Shown here: piece after piece, positions 25,110 through 34,281 of the stretch
Layout of the letters: each line of letters begins with the position of its first letter
Numbering within the stretch: position 1 is the first letter of the stretch
Assembly: GCA_026388245.1 (NCBI GenBank)
Contig: JAPLKD010000262.1
Coordinates: 1 to 52,478 of the forward strand
DNA length: 52,478 nucleotides
Reading direction: 5' to 3'
Source: Pseudomonadota bacterium
GTDB lineage: Bacteria > Desulfobacterota > Syntrophorhabdia > Syntrophorhabdales > Syntrophorhabdaceae
The notes under the pieces: model-generated
Database searches by the model: none
The model's input: only the letters and a program-made list of their open reading frames with translations
Told to the model about the DNA's origin: nothing
Position numbers and translations under genes: made by a program

Positions 25110-26945
25110 ATGTTAGGCTCTATGTTCTCAGGAATCAGCGGTTTGGTGTCAAACAGCCAGGCTATAAATGTGGTTGGAAATAATATTGCCAATGTGAATA
25201 CTATTGGATTTAAGGGGAGCAGGGCAACCTTTTCGGACCTTTTGTATCAGTCCATAAATGGAACGGCGGGCGCAAGCCAGGTTGGCCGTGGTTCCTCGCT
25301 CACCACGGTTGATACCCAGTTTGCCCAGGGTTCTTTTGAAAGCACAACCGAGCCTACGGACCTTGCCATTGGCGGGAAGGGCTTTTTTGTTGTAAAAAGG
25401 CCGGAAGGCGATATGACAGAATATTATACAAGGGCAGGACAATTCAGATTCGATAAGGATGGCAACCTTGCTAATCCTACAGGACTTATTTTACAGGGTA
25501 AAGCGATAGACCAGACGACCCAGAAAGCAACAGGTGTTGATACGGATGTAATCATTTCACAAAAGCCGAGTGATCCCCAGATAACAACGGCAGTAGATAT
25601 GACGGTAAACCTCCAGTCAAACGCTGAATGGAAGGGATCTGTTGACAGTAGTCTCGGTGGAACCGGGACAAGTGTGGCCTCGGCGACAAATACGCTCGGA
25701 AAATGGCCGATTGCCGGTACATATACAGCTGTAACTGCAGCTAAAACAATCCCTGGGACAGCTATCAATCTTTTTACTTTTGCCGGAGCAACAAAAACAA
25801 TATCAAACGTTGCTGCTGTTTTTGGTGTATTCTCAGTAGGAGATACGTTTACGGTCACAGGGGCAGCGGCAGGGCCACCGACCAACAATGCAACCTTTAC
25901 CATTGCTTCGATAGCCGCAGATCTTAAATCAGTAACAGTCGCAGAAACGGTAACAAATGAAGCAGCCAGTGCTGGGCCAATTATTAATTATAATGGATTG
26001 GACGTTACGGTACAGCGGGTCGGACCCGATGGGAATCCTATAGGAGCTGCAATCACTAAAAGTGAAGCGATAACGACAGGGGTCAGCATAACCGACTTTG
26101 GGGGTTTAGGCATAGATATTACTCCCGCCGCAACCATTGCCGCCGGTACCCAGACATTTAACATTTCGGGCTTTGATGTGGATGACCCCACAGCCACTGC
26201 GAATTATTCTTCCGCCATAACCGTGTATGATTCCAATGGCCAGTCACATGTCGTTACGGCATATTTCAGGAAGTCTAATATAGATACATCATCGAACAAC
26301 AGCATATGGGAATGGATGGCCGTTGTGGGAGCGGGCGATGCGGCTACGGGCGAAAATACCCTGGCTGAATCCGGGGACCTTATATTCAATAATGCGGGCG
26401 TACTGCAGGGCGAGGGCTCCAACCATCTGATCAGTTTTGATTTTACCACACCTGCCCAACAGAACCAGCCCATTAATCTGTCCTTCGGGACACTTTCGGC
26501 TATTTCCGGCGGCACCACGAAAGACCCCCTGACACAATACCCCATAGACTCGGCAACCAACTACCAGGCCCAGGACGGGTTCCCTCCCGGAACCTTAACC
26601 AGTGTTTCCGTGGATGCTGAGGGCATCATTTCAGGCCATTATTCTAACGGGCAGATTATTGACCAGTATCAGATAACCCTTGCAAATTTCGGTGACCCTG
26701 TGGGACTCACAAAAGAAGGGAACAATCTTTTTTCTGCAAACAACAAAACAGGAGAAGCATACAAGTATGCACCGGGTGTTTCCGGGACCGGAAAGATAAA
26801 CCCCAATTCTCTTGAACAGTCAAACGTTGATCTTGCAACGGAATTCGTGAAGATGATCGTAGCTCAGAGAGGATTCCAGGCTAATTCCAGGGTTATTACC
26901 ACATCGGACGAGATACTGCAGGAGCTTATGAACCTGAAACGATAG
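25110..26945 (+). CDS. flgE: Flagellar hook protein FlgE
   Basis: The 611-aa protein starts with the rod/hook signature (SGLVSNSQAINVVGNNIANV), followed by the beta-rich FlgE body (TEPTDLAIGGKGFFVV) and the C-terminal helix (VDLATEFVKMIVAQRGFQAN) that closes the D0 core. It is longer than the 400-residue enteric protein because of an extended Ala/Thr-rich surface domain at about 180-370, a common variation in deltaproteobacteria. It is followed by a strong terminator, ending the fliK-flgD-flgE unit. Confidence 0.96.
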   Translation: MLGSMFSGISGLVSNSQAINVVGNNIANVNTIGFKGSRATFSDLLYQSINGTAGASQVGRGSSLTTVDTQFAQGSFESTTEPTDLAIGGKGFFVVKRPEGDMTEYYTRAGQFRFDKDGNLANPTGLILQGKAIDQTTQKATGVDTDVIISQKPSDPQITTAVDMTVNLQSNAEWKGSVDSSLGGTGTSVASATNTLGKWPIAGTYTAVTAAKTIPGTAINLFTFAGATKTISNVAAVFGVFSVGDTFTVTGAAAGPPTNNATFTIASIAADLKSVTVAETVTNEAASAGPIINYNGLDVTVQRVGPDGNPIGAAITKSEAITTGVSITDFGGLGIDITPAATIAAGTQTFNISGFDVDDPTATANYSSAITVYDSNGQSHVVTAYFRKSNIDTSSNNSIWEWMAVVGAGDAATGENTLAESGDLIFNNAGVLQGEGSNHLISFDFTTPAQQNQPINLSFGTLSAISGGTTKDPLTQYPIDSATNYQAQDGFPPGTLTSVSVDAEGIISGHYSNGQIIDQYQITLANFGDPVGLTKEGNNLFSANNKTGEAYKYAPGVSGTGKINPNSLEQSNVDLATEFVKMIVAQRGFQANSRVITTSDEILQELMNLKR

Positions 26946-26960
26946 ACACAGGTTTTAATC

Positions 26961-26986
26961 GAAGGGTGGCGTAATAGCCACCCTTC
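26961..26986 (+). terminator. Rho-independent-type terminator after flgE
   Basis: GAAGGGTGGC and GCCACCCTTC form a perfect 10-bp stem with a GTAATA loop, 15 bases after the flgE stop. A short TCTTTC tract follows. It separates the hook operon from the fliL operon. Confidence 0.8.
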
Positions 26987-27160
26987 TCTTTCGATGTATG
27001 CTTAAAATTATGTTGATGCCATATCTGTCAAAGATGTGACTATTTTGTCTTGTTTCCCGACACTCACACTTTAATTCTATAAACTCAGAAGAGAAAACCT
27101 CGAACCTGCACAGCCCGTAACTAATTAATATTATTGGTTCTACTGTGGTGTTTGTACCCA

Positions 27161-27176
27161 TGGCATATATATTGCT
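27161..27176 (+). promoter_or_regulatory. Sigma-54 promoter of the fliL operon
   Basis: TGGCATATATATTGCT has the GG and GC dinucleotides exactly 12 bases apart, TGGCA and TTGCT intact, and lies 27 bases before the fliL ATG. The transcript would start near 27187, just before a strong AGGAGG ribosome site (27192-27197). A terminator lies upstream, so this should drive fliL through fliA. Confidence 0.8.
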
Positions 27177-27202
27177 CATCAGTTATCTTGCAGGAGGAGT
27201 GT

Positions 27203-27730
27203 ATGCCAGAGGAAGAAGTAATAAACGAGATACAGGAACCACAAGAAGAGAAAAAGAAGAAGGGCAAGTTTAAGCTTATTCTGCTTATTGTATGTGTTGT
27301 ATTTTGTCTGGGTGTCGGGGGCACATATTTCTTTTACGGCGATAGAATACTGGGAATATTTTTCAAAAAGCCTCCGGGTGAAAATGCGGAAAAGCCAAAA
27401 GAGCATGAAAAGAAGACAGAAAGAATAGTAGGACCAATGCTGTCTCTTGAACCTTTCCTTTTTAACATCGCCGGAAATAGTTCAAAATTTGCAAAAATAT
27501 CGATAGGTATAGAGCTGAAAGATATCAAGGTCTTAGAAGAAGCAAAAAAAATGACTCCCTTAATAAGAGACAATATCCTTTCCATACTCGGGTCCAAGAG
27601 TATAGAAGTGCTTATGGGCGTAAACAGCAGGGATGTCATTAGACAGGAAGTGCATAATACACTCAAGGGTCTCTTCAAGAAACCTACAGATATTAGTGCG
27701 ATATATATAACTGATATTATTATTCAATGA
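27203..27730 (+). CDS. fliL: Flagellar basal body-associated protein FliL
   Basis: The ATG at 27203 follows AGGAGG and gives 175 residues; upstream in-frame codons precede the transcription start. A basic cytoplasmic N-terminus (EEKKKKGKFK) leads into one membrane span (LILLIVCVVFCLGVGGTYFF) and a periplasmic domain (LEPFLFNIAGNSSKFAKISI, then TPLIRDNILSILGSKS). FliL surrounds the stator near the basal body and supports torque. It is the first gene of a 12-gene unit ending with fliA. Confidence 0.95.
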   Translation: MPEEEVINEIQEPQEEKKKKGKFKLILLIVCVVFCLGVGGTYFFYGDRILGIFFKKPPGENAEKPKEHEKKTERIVGPMLSLEPFLFNIAGNSSKFAKISIGIELKDIKVLEEAKKMTPLIRDNILSILGSKSIEVLMGVNSRDVIRQEVHNTLKGLFKKPTDISAIYITDIIIQ

Positions 27731-27739
27731 GGATAACAG

Positions 27740-28714
27740 ATGGAACAGGTATTATCGCAAGAAGAAATCGATGCATTGTTGGGTGGGCTGTCGGAAGGCA
27801 TAATCGAGACAGAGCAGGAAGTAGAGCCTGAGCAAAAACAAGAAGTCAAACCATTCGATCTTATCCAATACACGAGAAGCAAAAAAGAGAGTCTGCCGGC
27901 CTTGCAATTCATATACGAAAGGTTTTCAAAATCCTTTCGATCTGCCCTCTCACTTTTTCTCGGGAGGGATATTGAGGTTGAGCAGAATCCCGTTCAGCAC
28001 ATAGAATATAGAGAATTCATTAAGACATTGGCATTGCCAACAAATATGAACATCATTACTACAGAAAACTTAAATGGATTTTTCATTGTAATATTTGATG
28101 CAAAGATGGTTTTTTGTGTATTAGAGGCCCTTTTCGGAAGTACGGGTGTATCCATTCCGAGGATTGAGGGAAGGGAGTTTACAAAGATTGAATTAAATGT
28201 AATCAAAAAGCTGGCGGACATCGTTTCGGTTGAGATGGAAAAAGCATGGGCACCAGTTTACGAGATAAAGTGCAAATATTCCAGGTCTGAAATGAATCCC
28301 AATTATGTCACCATGATTTCCCAGGATGAGATCGTAAGCCTTTGTCAATTTTCACTTGAGATTGACAATATTAATAGCTGGATAAAAATGTGTGTACCTT
28401 ACGCAATCCTTGAAACCATTAAAGATTATCTGGTTTCAACCCCTTCAAGAGAGGGTATGGAAATGAGAGAAAAATGGATTGAAAAAATGAAAGAAGGGAT
28501 CTTGCATGTGCCGCTTGAAATAAGGGCGATACTCGGAAAGAAGAGAATGTCTCTACAGGATTTTTTAGGTATTACTGAAGACAGCATAATCATTGTGGAC
28601 AGATATGTGAATGACCCGGTTGATATAGTGGTCGGCAGTAAAACAAAGTTTAAAGGTAAACTTGGGATTTTGAAAGGGAACAAAGCGATACAAATTGAAG
28701 GGCCGGTTCATTAA
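27740..28714 (+). CDS. fliM: Flagellar motor switch protein FliM
   Basis: The 324-aa protein begins with the CheY-binding peptide (VLSQEEIDALLGGL). The CheC-like middle domain follows (about 45-230), and the C-terminal SpoA domain shares its fold with FliN. FliM forms the C ring with FliG and FliN and receives phospho-CheY, here probably the cheY product encoded 13 kb downstream. Spacing to fliL is 9 bases with a GAGGA ribosome site. Confidence 0.96.
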   Translation: MEQVLSQEEIDALLGGLSEGIIETEQEVEPEQKQEVKPFDLIQYTRSKKESLPALQFIYERFSKSFRSALSLFLGRDIEVEQNPVQHIEYREFIKTLALPTNMNIITTENLNGFFIVIFDAKMVFCVLEALFGSTGVSIPRIEGREFTKIELNVIKKLADIVSVEMEKAWAPVYEIKCKYSRSEMNPNYVTMISQDEIVSLCQFSLEIDNINSWIKMCVPYAILETIKDYLVSTPSREGMEMREKWIEKMKEGILHVPLEIRAILGKKRMSLQDFLGITEDSIIIVDRYVNDPVDIVVGSKTKFKGKLGILKGNKAIQIEGPVH

Positions 28715-28739
28715 AGACGGATTAAGAAGAGGAGGTACC

Positions 28740-29051
28740 ATGGAAGAACCCTTAATAAAAAATCAACAACCAGAAACTTCAAAAAAATTTGAGTTAAATT
28801 TTGAAAGTCTTCTGGATATACCAATTGAGATCTCTGTCGAGATAGGAAGGACAAAGATGGCTATAGGCGAACTCCTGTCGCTGTCGAAGGGGTCAACGAT
28901 AGAGTTGAACAAAATTGCCGGAGAATCTGTTGATATTTATGTGAACGAGAAACTCCTTGGCAGGGGAGATATTGTTGTGGTGAATGAAAGGCTGGGTGTA
29001 AGAATCATCGAAATCGTTACACCGAAAGAAAGGGTTCAGACATTAGCATGA
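28740..29051 (+). CDS. fliN: Flagellar motor switch protein FliN
   Basis: The ATG at 28740 is preceded by GGAGGT and gives 103 residues, typical for short FliN. The SpoA domain is complete: LLDIPIEISVEIGRTKMAIG, LLSLSKGSTIELNKIAGESV, and the final EKLLGRGDIVVVNERLGVRI with IVTPKERVQTL. FliN forms the lower C ring and docks FliH. An upstream TTG (28695) overlaps fliM and adds unrelated residues. The stop overlaps fliO. Confidence 0.96.
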   Translation: MEEPLIKNQQPETSKKFELNFESLLDIPIEISVEIGRTKMAIGELLSLSKGSTIELNKIAGESVDIYVNEKLLGRGDIVVVNERLGVRIIEIVTPKERVQTLA

Positions 29052-29323
29052 TTGACATGTATACAAGTATCATAAAAGTGTTTTTTATCCTTTTGGGGAT
29101 GATCGCTGTCATGATTCTGTTGTACAGGTATGCCGGCAAGCTGAAATTGAATCTGAAGCCGAAGGATACGACATATGGTCTCAGGAAAGTGGATACAATA
29201 CATCTTGGATATAAGAAATTTGTTTCTGTCCTTGAAGTAAAGGATTGTGTCCTTGTCATCGGTGTCAGTGAGAAGGAGATGTCATTGTTGACCCAATGGA
29301 AAAAAGAGGACAGTCACATTTGA
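29048..29323 (+). CDS. fliO: Flagellar biosynthesis protein FliO
   Basis: The 91-aa protein has one membrane span near the start (VFFILLGMIAVMILLYRYAG) and the short cytoplasmic beta domain of FliO (KVDTIHLGYKKFVSVLEVKD, then LVIGVSEKEMSLL). FliO helps FliP assemble into the export gate. Identity rests on this pattern and its position between fliN and fliP. It overlaps both neighbours, showing tight translational coupling. Confidence 0.9.
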   Translation: MIDMYTSIIKVFFILLGMIAVMILLYRYAGKLKLNLKPKDTTYGLRKVDTIHLGYKKFVSVLEVKDCVLVIGVSEKEMSLLTQWKKEDSHI

Positions 29324-30087
29324 AACATATGAAAGTTATTATCATCCTTATGGTTGTTGCATCTATACTTTTCGTGGCTTTCCTGCCTGATGCATATGCT
29401 GCACCAAAGGAAAAATCACAGGCAAAGCTCGATATTTTTGGCTCTTTTGCGGGCGCTGAAGGCGGAAAAAACTTTATAAGCATTGTCATATTGCTTACCA
29501 TCATGGCCTTCGCCCCGGCAATACTCCTCCTCATGAGTTCTTTTACAAGGATTGTCATCGTGTTATCAATGTTGCGTCAGGCCATCGGAATTCCGCAACT
29601 CCCTCCCAATCAGATTGTCATCGGACTTTCGCTGTTTCTGACCTTTTTTGTTATGGCGCCCACATATGAAAATATCCATACCAATGCGCTTTCTCCGTAT
29701 ATGAACAATAAAATAGGATATGAGGAATTTCTCTCAAAGTCATCTAAAGAGATAAGCACCTTTATGCTGAGGTATACAAAAGAGAAGGATTTGGCGCTGT
29801 TCATGAATATAGCGGGGCTGAAAAGACCGAAGGGCGAAACCGAAATCCCTCTTCGCATACTGGTACCGGCATTTGCGATTGGTGAATTAAAACGGGCATT
29901 CCAGATAGGGTTTCTCCTTTACATTCCCTTTCTTGTCATTGATATGGTAGTGGCCAGCGTGCTTTTAGCGGCCGGTATGATGATGCTCCCGCCTATTTTT
30001 GTCTCTTTACCGTTTAAGATCATGCTTTTTGTCCTTGTGGACGGGTGGAACCTGCTCATAGGTTCATTGATGAAAGGGTTTTATTAA
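29296..30087 (+). CDS. fliP: Flagellar export gate protein FliP
   Basis: The protein (263 aa from ATG 29296; 252 from ATG 29329) has a cleavable signal peptide ending AYAAPK, as known for FliP, followed by four membrane spans. Family blocks are clear: FAPAILLLMSSFTRIVIVLS, RQAIGIPQLPPNQIVIGLSL, and PAFAIGELKRAFQIGFLLYI with FLVIDMVVASVLLAAGMMM. It forms the pore of the export gate with FliQ and FliR. The start at 29329 lies five bases after the fliO stop and is an equally reasonable choice. Confidence 0.95.
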   Translation: MEKRGQSHLKHMKVIIILMVVASILFVAFLPDAYAAPKEKSQAKLDIFGSFAGAEGGKNFISIVILLTIMAFAPAILLLMSSFTRIVIVLSMLRQAIGIPQLPPNQIVIGLSLFLTFFVMAPTYENIHTNALSPYMNNKIGYEEFLSKSSKEISTFMLRYTKEKDLALFMNIAGLKRPKGETEIPLRILVPAFAIGELKRAFQIGFLLYIPFLVIDMVVASVLLAAGMMMLPPIFVSLPFKIMLFVLVDGWNLLIGSLMKGFY

Positions 30088-30118
30088 TGCAATCCGAAAT
30101 CTTAAACCGGAGGTTTTT

Positions 30119-30388
30119 ATGAGTCAGGATTTAATTGTTCAGATTTTTCGGGAGGTTATTAAAACAGCACTTCTTGTGATGGCCCCGGCATTGCTGGTAT
30201 CAATCATTGTGGGACTGCTGGTCAGCATTTTTCAGGCGGCAACACAGATACATGAAATGACACTGGTATTTGTTCCCAAGATACTTGCCATTGCAGCCTG
30301 TATGATAGTCCTGTTCCCGTGGATGCTGAATATTCTCGTTTCATATATGACCAATCTTCTGACCAATATCCCCATGTATGTGAGATAA
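30119..30388 (+). CDS. fliQ: Flagellar export gate protein FliQ
   Basis: The 89-aa protein has two hydrophobic helices with the FliQ pattern: ALLVSIIVGLLVSIFQAATQ, IHEMTLVFVPKILAI and WMLNILVSYMTNLLTNIP. FliQ hairpins wrap around the FliP-FliR core of the gate in the inner membrane. It is followed at once by fliR with no spacing, and has a GGAGG ribosome site. Confidence 0.96.
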   Translation: MSQDLIVQIFREVIKTALLVMAPALLVSIIVGLLVSIFQAATQIHEMTLVFVPKILAIAACMIVLFPWMLNILVSYMTNLLTNIPMYVR

Positions 30389-31159
30389 ATGCTTACCAGC
30401 CTTGGCGCCGATGGACTTAAATTTATTATAATATTTTTCAGGGTAGCCTCGGTCCTCTGGTTTTTGCCCATCTTTTCATTGAGATCTGTTCCATTGCCTT
30501 TCAAAATAGGGTTTTCCCTCAGCATCTCCCTTCTGCTCTTCGACGTGGTCACCATAAACGTCGCCTTAAACAGTGACCCCTATTTCATGGCATTACTGAT
30601 TCTGAAAGAGGTCTTTATCGGGCTGACCATAAGCTTTTTCGTGATGACGCTCTTTGCTATCGTCTATGTTGCCGGTGAGGTTGCCGCCATACAGACCGGC
30701 TTTTCCTTTGCCCGCGTCATGGACCCCTTCACTATGTCCCAGTCATCTGTTCTGGAACAATTACTGAATCTGCTTGCCATCATGGTCTTCTTCGCAATAG
30801 ATGCCCACCACATTCTCATTAAAGGGATTTTATTAAGTTTCAGGGAATTGCCCGTGGGCACACTGACGCTCAATGAGGCCTTGATGAACCACATCGTTGG
30901 GCTGACGAGCAAGATATTTTCCATAGGGCTCAAAATTGGCGCCCCGATCATTGTGACCCTTTTTGTTATTGAGATTGCCCTTGGTCTGCTCTCCAAGCTG
31001 ATCCCGCAGGTCAATGTTTTTATTGAGGGGATGCCGATAAAAATCCTGATAACGATGATGATCCTTGCCTTTTCTCTCAGCGTCATTGTGCCCAACATTG
31101 CCGCAATCTTCAGGGGCATGGATACGGAGATTTTAAGGATCATGAGGTTTATGGTGTAG
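30389..31159 (+). CDS. fliR: Flagellar export gate protein FliR
   Basis: The 256-aa protein has six hydrophobic segments and the FliR blocks RVASVLWFLPIFSLRSVPLP, GEVAAIQTGFSFARVMDP and the C-terminal IEGMPIKILITMMILAFSL. One copy joins five FliP in the gate. The start codon abuts the fliQ stop. It is followed by flhB after two bases, the normal order. There is no fusion to FlhB. Confidence 0.96.
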   Translation: MLTSLGADGLKFIIIFFRVASVLWFLPIFSLRSVPLPFKIGFSLSISLLLFDVVTINVALNSDPYFMALLILKEVFIGLTISFFVMTLFAIVYVAGEVAAIQTGFSFARVMDPFTMSQSSVLEQLLNLLAIMVFFAIDAHHILIKGILLSFRELPVGTLTLNEALMNHIVGLTSKIFSIGLKIGAPIIVTLFVIEIALGLLSKLIPQVNVFIEGMPIKILITMMILAFSLSVIVPNIAAIFRGMDTEILRIMRFMV

Positions 31160-31161
31160 GT

Positions 31162-32229
31162 ATGGCAGGGGACTCATTTCAGGAAAAGACAGAACAGCCT
31201 ACCGATAAGCGGTTTGAAGAGGCCAGAAAAAAGGGCCAGGTAGCCCAGTCAAAGGAGTTATCCGCCTGTCTTATCATCCTGTTCACATCGATATTTCTCT
31301 ATTTTTCCATGTCTCAGGGGTTCAGCGAGATGTTCAAGGTCTATATAAGTTATGTAAGGAGCGTTGATCTTGATGTGAACATCTCCAATATCCAGGATAT
31401 CCTGTCCTTCGGCCTCTTTAAGTGGCTCAAACTTGTTTTGCCGGTTTTCGGACTCGTTTTTGCACTTTCCATATTCGGGAATGTTGTCCAGACAGGGTTC
31501 ATGTGGAGTTCTGAAGCGATGCAGGTCAAGCTGGAGTCCCTCAACCCCTTTGAAGGCATCAAAAAACTCTTTTCAAAAAAATCGGCCGTTGAAGTCTTGA
31601 AGTCCATCATCAAGATTGTTATCTTAACCTATATCGCCTATACCCTCATTATTAAGGAACTCCCAACCATGCTTTCCCTGTCTTCGCAGGACATTAAAGC
31701 GATCATTGAATATTGCGGGAAGACCGCATTTTCTCTTGCCGTAAAGGTGAGCGTTATCCTGCTCTTCATTGCTGGGCTGGATTTCTTCTACCAGAAATGG
31801 CAGCACAATAAGGACCTCATGATGACCCAGCAGGAAGTCAAAGAGGAGTCCAAAGAGAGAGAAGGCAACCCTCAGATAAAATCGAGGATACGGAGCCTCC
31901 AGAGGGATATGTCAAGGAGAAGGATGATCGAGGACGTAAAAAAGGCGGATGTAATTGTTACAAACCCGACAACATTTGCCGTTGCCCTCTCATATAAAAT
32001 TGGTGAAATGTCTGCACCTATGGTCGTGGCAAAGGGTGCCGGTTTTGTGGCAGAGAAGATAAGAGAAGTGGCAAAACGGCACGGGATTCCTTTAATGGAG
32101 AACAAGCCTCTTGCACGGGGACTTTTTTACTCTGTAAAAATTGGAAGCTACATTCCTGAACAGTTTTACATCATCGTTGCTGAACTTCTTGCAGAGGTGT
32201 ACAAGAAGAAGAACAGGGTGGGGTTGTAA
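31162..32229 (+). CDS. flhB: Flagellar export switch protein FlhB
   Basis: The 355-aa protein begins with the family pattern EKTEQPTDKRFEEARKKGQV, has four membrane spans, and ends with the self-cleaving cytoplasmic domain. The cleavage site reads NPTT instead of the usual NPTH; the cut between Asn and Pro needs the Asn-Pro pair, which is present, and relatives with other fourth residues are known to cleave. The segment VTNPTTFAVALSYKIGEMSA is otherwise normal. FlhB changes export specificity from hook to filament in response to FliK. It directly abuts flhA. Confidence 0.96.
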   Translation: MAGDSFQEKTEQPTDKRFEEARKKGQVAQSKELSACLIILFTSIFLYFSMSQGFSEMFKVYISYVRSVDLDVNISNIQDILSFGLFKWLKLVLPVFGLVFALSIFGNVVQTGFMWSSEAMQVKLESLNPFEGIKKLFSKKSAVEVLKSIIKIVILTYIAYTLIIKELPTMLSLSSQDIKAIIEYCGKTAFSLAVKVSVILLFIAGLDFFYQKWQHNKDLMMTQQEVKEESKEREGNPQIKSRIRSLQRDMSRRRMIEDVKKADVIVTNPTTFAVALSYKIGEMSAPMVVAKGAGFVAEKIREVAKRHGIPLMENKPLARGLFYSVKIGSYIPEQFYIIVAELLAEVYKKKNRVGL

Positions 32230-34281
32230 ATGAACAGCACCTTTAAGGCCATAAAAGAGAAAAGCGACATCCTCGTCGCGATAAGTGTTGTTTTTGTCAT
32301 ACTTATCATGATCGTCCCACTCAACAGTTTCTTTATTGACATCTTTCTTACCCTGAGCATATCCATTTCACTCATCATCCTCTTTATCGGTATGTATATT
32401 CAGAAACCCCTCGATTTTTCGGTTTTCCCTTCTGTCCTGCTCATCACCACCCTCTTCAGGCTTTCCCTGAACATCGCATCCACACGGCTGATACTGGTTC
32501 AAGGTGATGAGGGCGCCCATGCTGCAGGAAAGATTATCCAGGCCTTTGGAACATTTATCGTCGGTGGCAATTATGTTGTCGGCGGAGTGGTTTTCCTGAT
32601 CCTTGTCATTATCAATTTTGTTGTCATTACGAAAGGCGCCGGCAGGGTTGCAGAAGTGGCTGCACGGTTTACCCTCGATGCCATGCCCGGCAAGCAGATG
32701 AGTATAGATGCCGACCTGAACGCAGGGCTTATCAGCGATACGGATGCGCGGAAGAGGAGAGAACAGGTTGAGATGGAGGCCGATTTTTATGGCGCCATGG
32801 ATGGTGCAAGCAAGTTTGTAAGGGGCGATGCCATTGCGGGTATCATCATGATATTTATCAATATCATAGGCGGGTTGATTATTGGAATAGTCCAGAAAGG
32901 AATGTCTGTCGATGATGCTATCACCATATATACCATCCTTACCATCGGTGATGGTCTCGTCAGTCAGATTCCCGCCCTCCTGACATCAACCGCTGCAGGC
33001 ATCATCGTCACAAGGGCGGCAAGCACCTCAAATCTCGGAACGGATATCATTAACCAGTTATACAAGCAGCCTAAGGCCATGGCGCTGGCTTCAGTCGTCA
33101 TTTTATCCATCGGAGTGATTCCCGGTATCCCTCTCATGCCTTTTCTGATCCTTTCTTCTTTTACCTTCGGCACAAGTTATTTGATGAACAAGAACAAAGA
33201 GGATGAGATTACAAATCTTCCCGATGTCGCTCTCGTTGAGGCAGAGGAGCGGGAAGTTATACAACCTCTGGAAATTATCGAATTGGAGATCGGGTATGGG
33301 TTGATTCCCATTGTGGATGCAGAACAGAGCGGGGAGCTCCTTGATAAATTAAAGGCAATGCGCAAACAGATTGCAATAGAGCTCGGTATTGTAGTCCCTC
33401 CGATGAAATTACGGGACAATCTCCAGTTAAAGGCGAGCGAGTACCTTATTCTCCTTAAAGGCATTGAGATGGGAAGGGGAGAGCTGCTTCTCGGACATGT
33501 CATGGCCATGGGGCCCGAGGAAAAACAGAAAACGATGGAGGGTATCCCCGTAAAAGAACCTGTCTTTAATCTTGATGCAATCTGGATAAAAGAAAAAGAC
33601 AGGGAAAAATGTGTTGCAGAGGGCTTCACAGTTGTAGACCATCCCACAATCATTGCTACCCACTTAACAGAAATCGTTCGCAATAATGCACACGAGCTTA
33701 CGACAAGACAGGAGACGCAGAGACTTGTGGAAATGGTATCTTCCACACATCAAAAGGTTATAGAAGAACTCACACAGGCTCAGATAAATACCGGCATTAT
33801 ACAGAAGGTTCTGCAAAATTTGCTCAGGGAGCAGGTATCGATCCGGGACCTCGTGTCGATACTTGAAGCCATTGCCGATGTAGCATTCACAACGAGGGAT
33901 CCTGATATCATAACAGAATATGTCAGGCAGCGCATGTCAAAAAGTATCATAAAGCCATATATTGCTGATGGGGTTTTGAATATCCTTATTATAGATAAAA
34001 CAGTTGAAGAAACCATTATTAACAGCCTGCAACCCCAGGACCAGGGGGGTCTATTCTCCTTTGACCTTGCATTCAGTCAGCGTTTTATTGAAAGCGTGGG
34101 TAACGAGGTAAGAAAGGCGATCCTACAGAATATGCAGCCGGTTTTACTCGTTCATCCGTTGATTAGATTAAAATTAAGAAGGTTTCTTGAGAGGTATATC
34201 CAAGGTATTACAGTGATTTCACATAACGGAATCCCCCCGCAAATCAGAATTCAAACGTTAGGGGTTGTAAAGATATCATGA
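32230..34281 (+). CDS. flhA: Flagellar export gate protein FlhA
   Basis: The 683-aa protein has about eight membrane spans in its first 310 residues, with the FHIPEP signature region (GRVAEVAARFTLDAMPGKQM, SIDADLNAGLISDTDARKRR, FYGAMDGASKFVRGDAIAGI). The large cytoplasmic domain (about 345-680) forms the nonameric docking ring for chaperone-substrate complexes and ends with MQPVLLVHPLIRLKLRRFLE. Length and order are normal. It overlaps flhF by four bases. Confidence 0.97.
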   Translation: MNSTFKAIKEKSDILVAISVVFVILIMIVPLNSFFIDIFLTLSISISLIILFIGMYIQKPLDFSVFPSVLLITTLFRLSLNIASTRLILVQGDEGAHAAGKIIQAFGTFIVGGNYVVGGVVFLILVIINFVVITKGAGRVAEVAARFTLDAMPGKQMSIDADLNAGLISDTDARKRREQVEMEADFYGAMDGASKFVRGDAIAGIIMIFINIIGGLIIGIVQKGMSVDDAITIYTILTIGDGLVSQIPALLTSTAAGIIVTRAASTSNLGTDIINQLYKQPKAMALASVVILSIGVIPGIPLMPFLILSSFTFGTSYLMNKNKEDEITNLPDVALVEAEEREVIQPLEIIELEIGYGLIPIVDAEQSGELLDKLKAMRKQIAIELGIVVPPMKLRDNLQLKASEYLILLKGIEMGRGELLLGHVMAMGPEEKQKTMEGIPVKEPVFNLDAIWIKEKDREKCVAEGFTVVDHPTIIATHLTEIVRNNAHELTTRQETQRLVEMVSSTHQKVIEELTQAQINTGIIQKVLQNLLREQVSIRDLVSILEAIADVAFTTRDPDIITEYVRQRMSKSIIKPYIADGVLNILIIDKTVEETIINSLQPQDQGGLFSFDLAFSQRFIESVGNEVRKAILQNMQPVLLVHPLIRLKLRRFLERYIQGITVISHNGIPPQIRIQTLGVVKIS

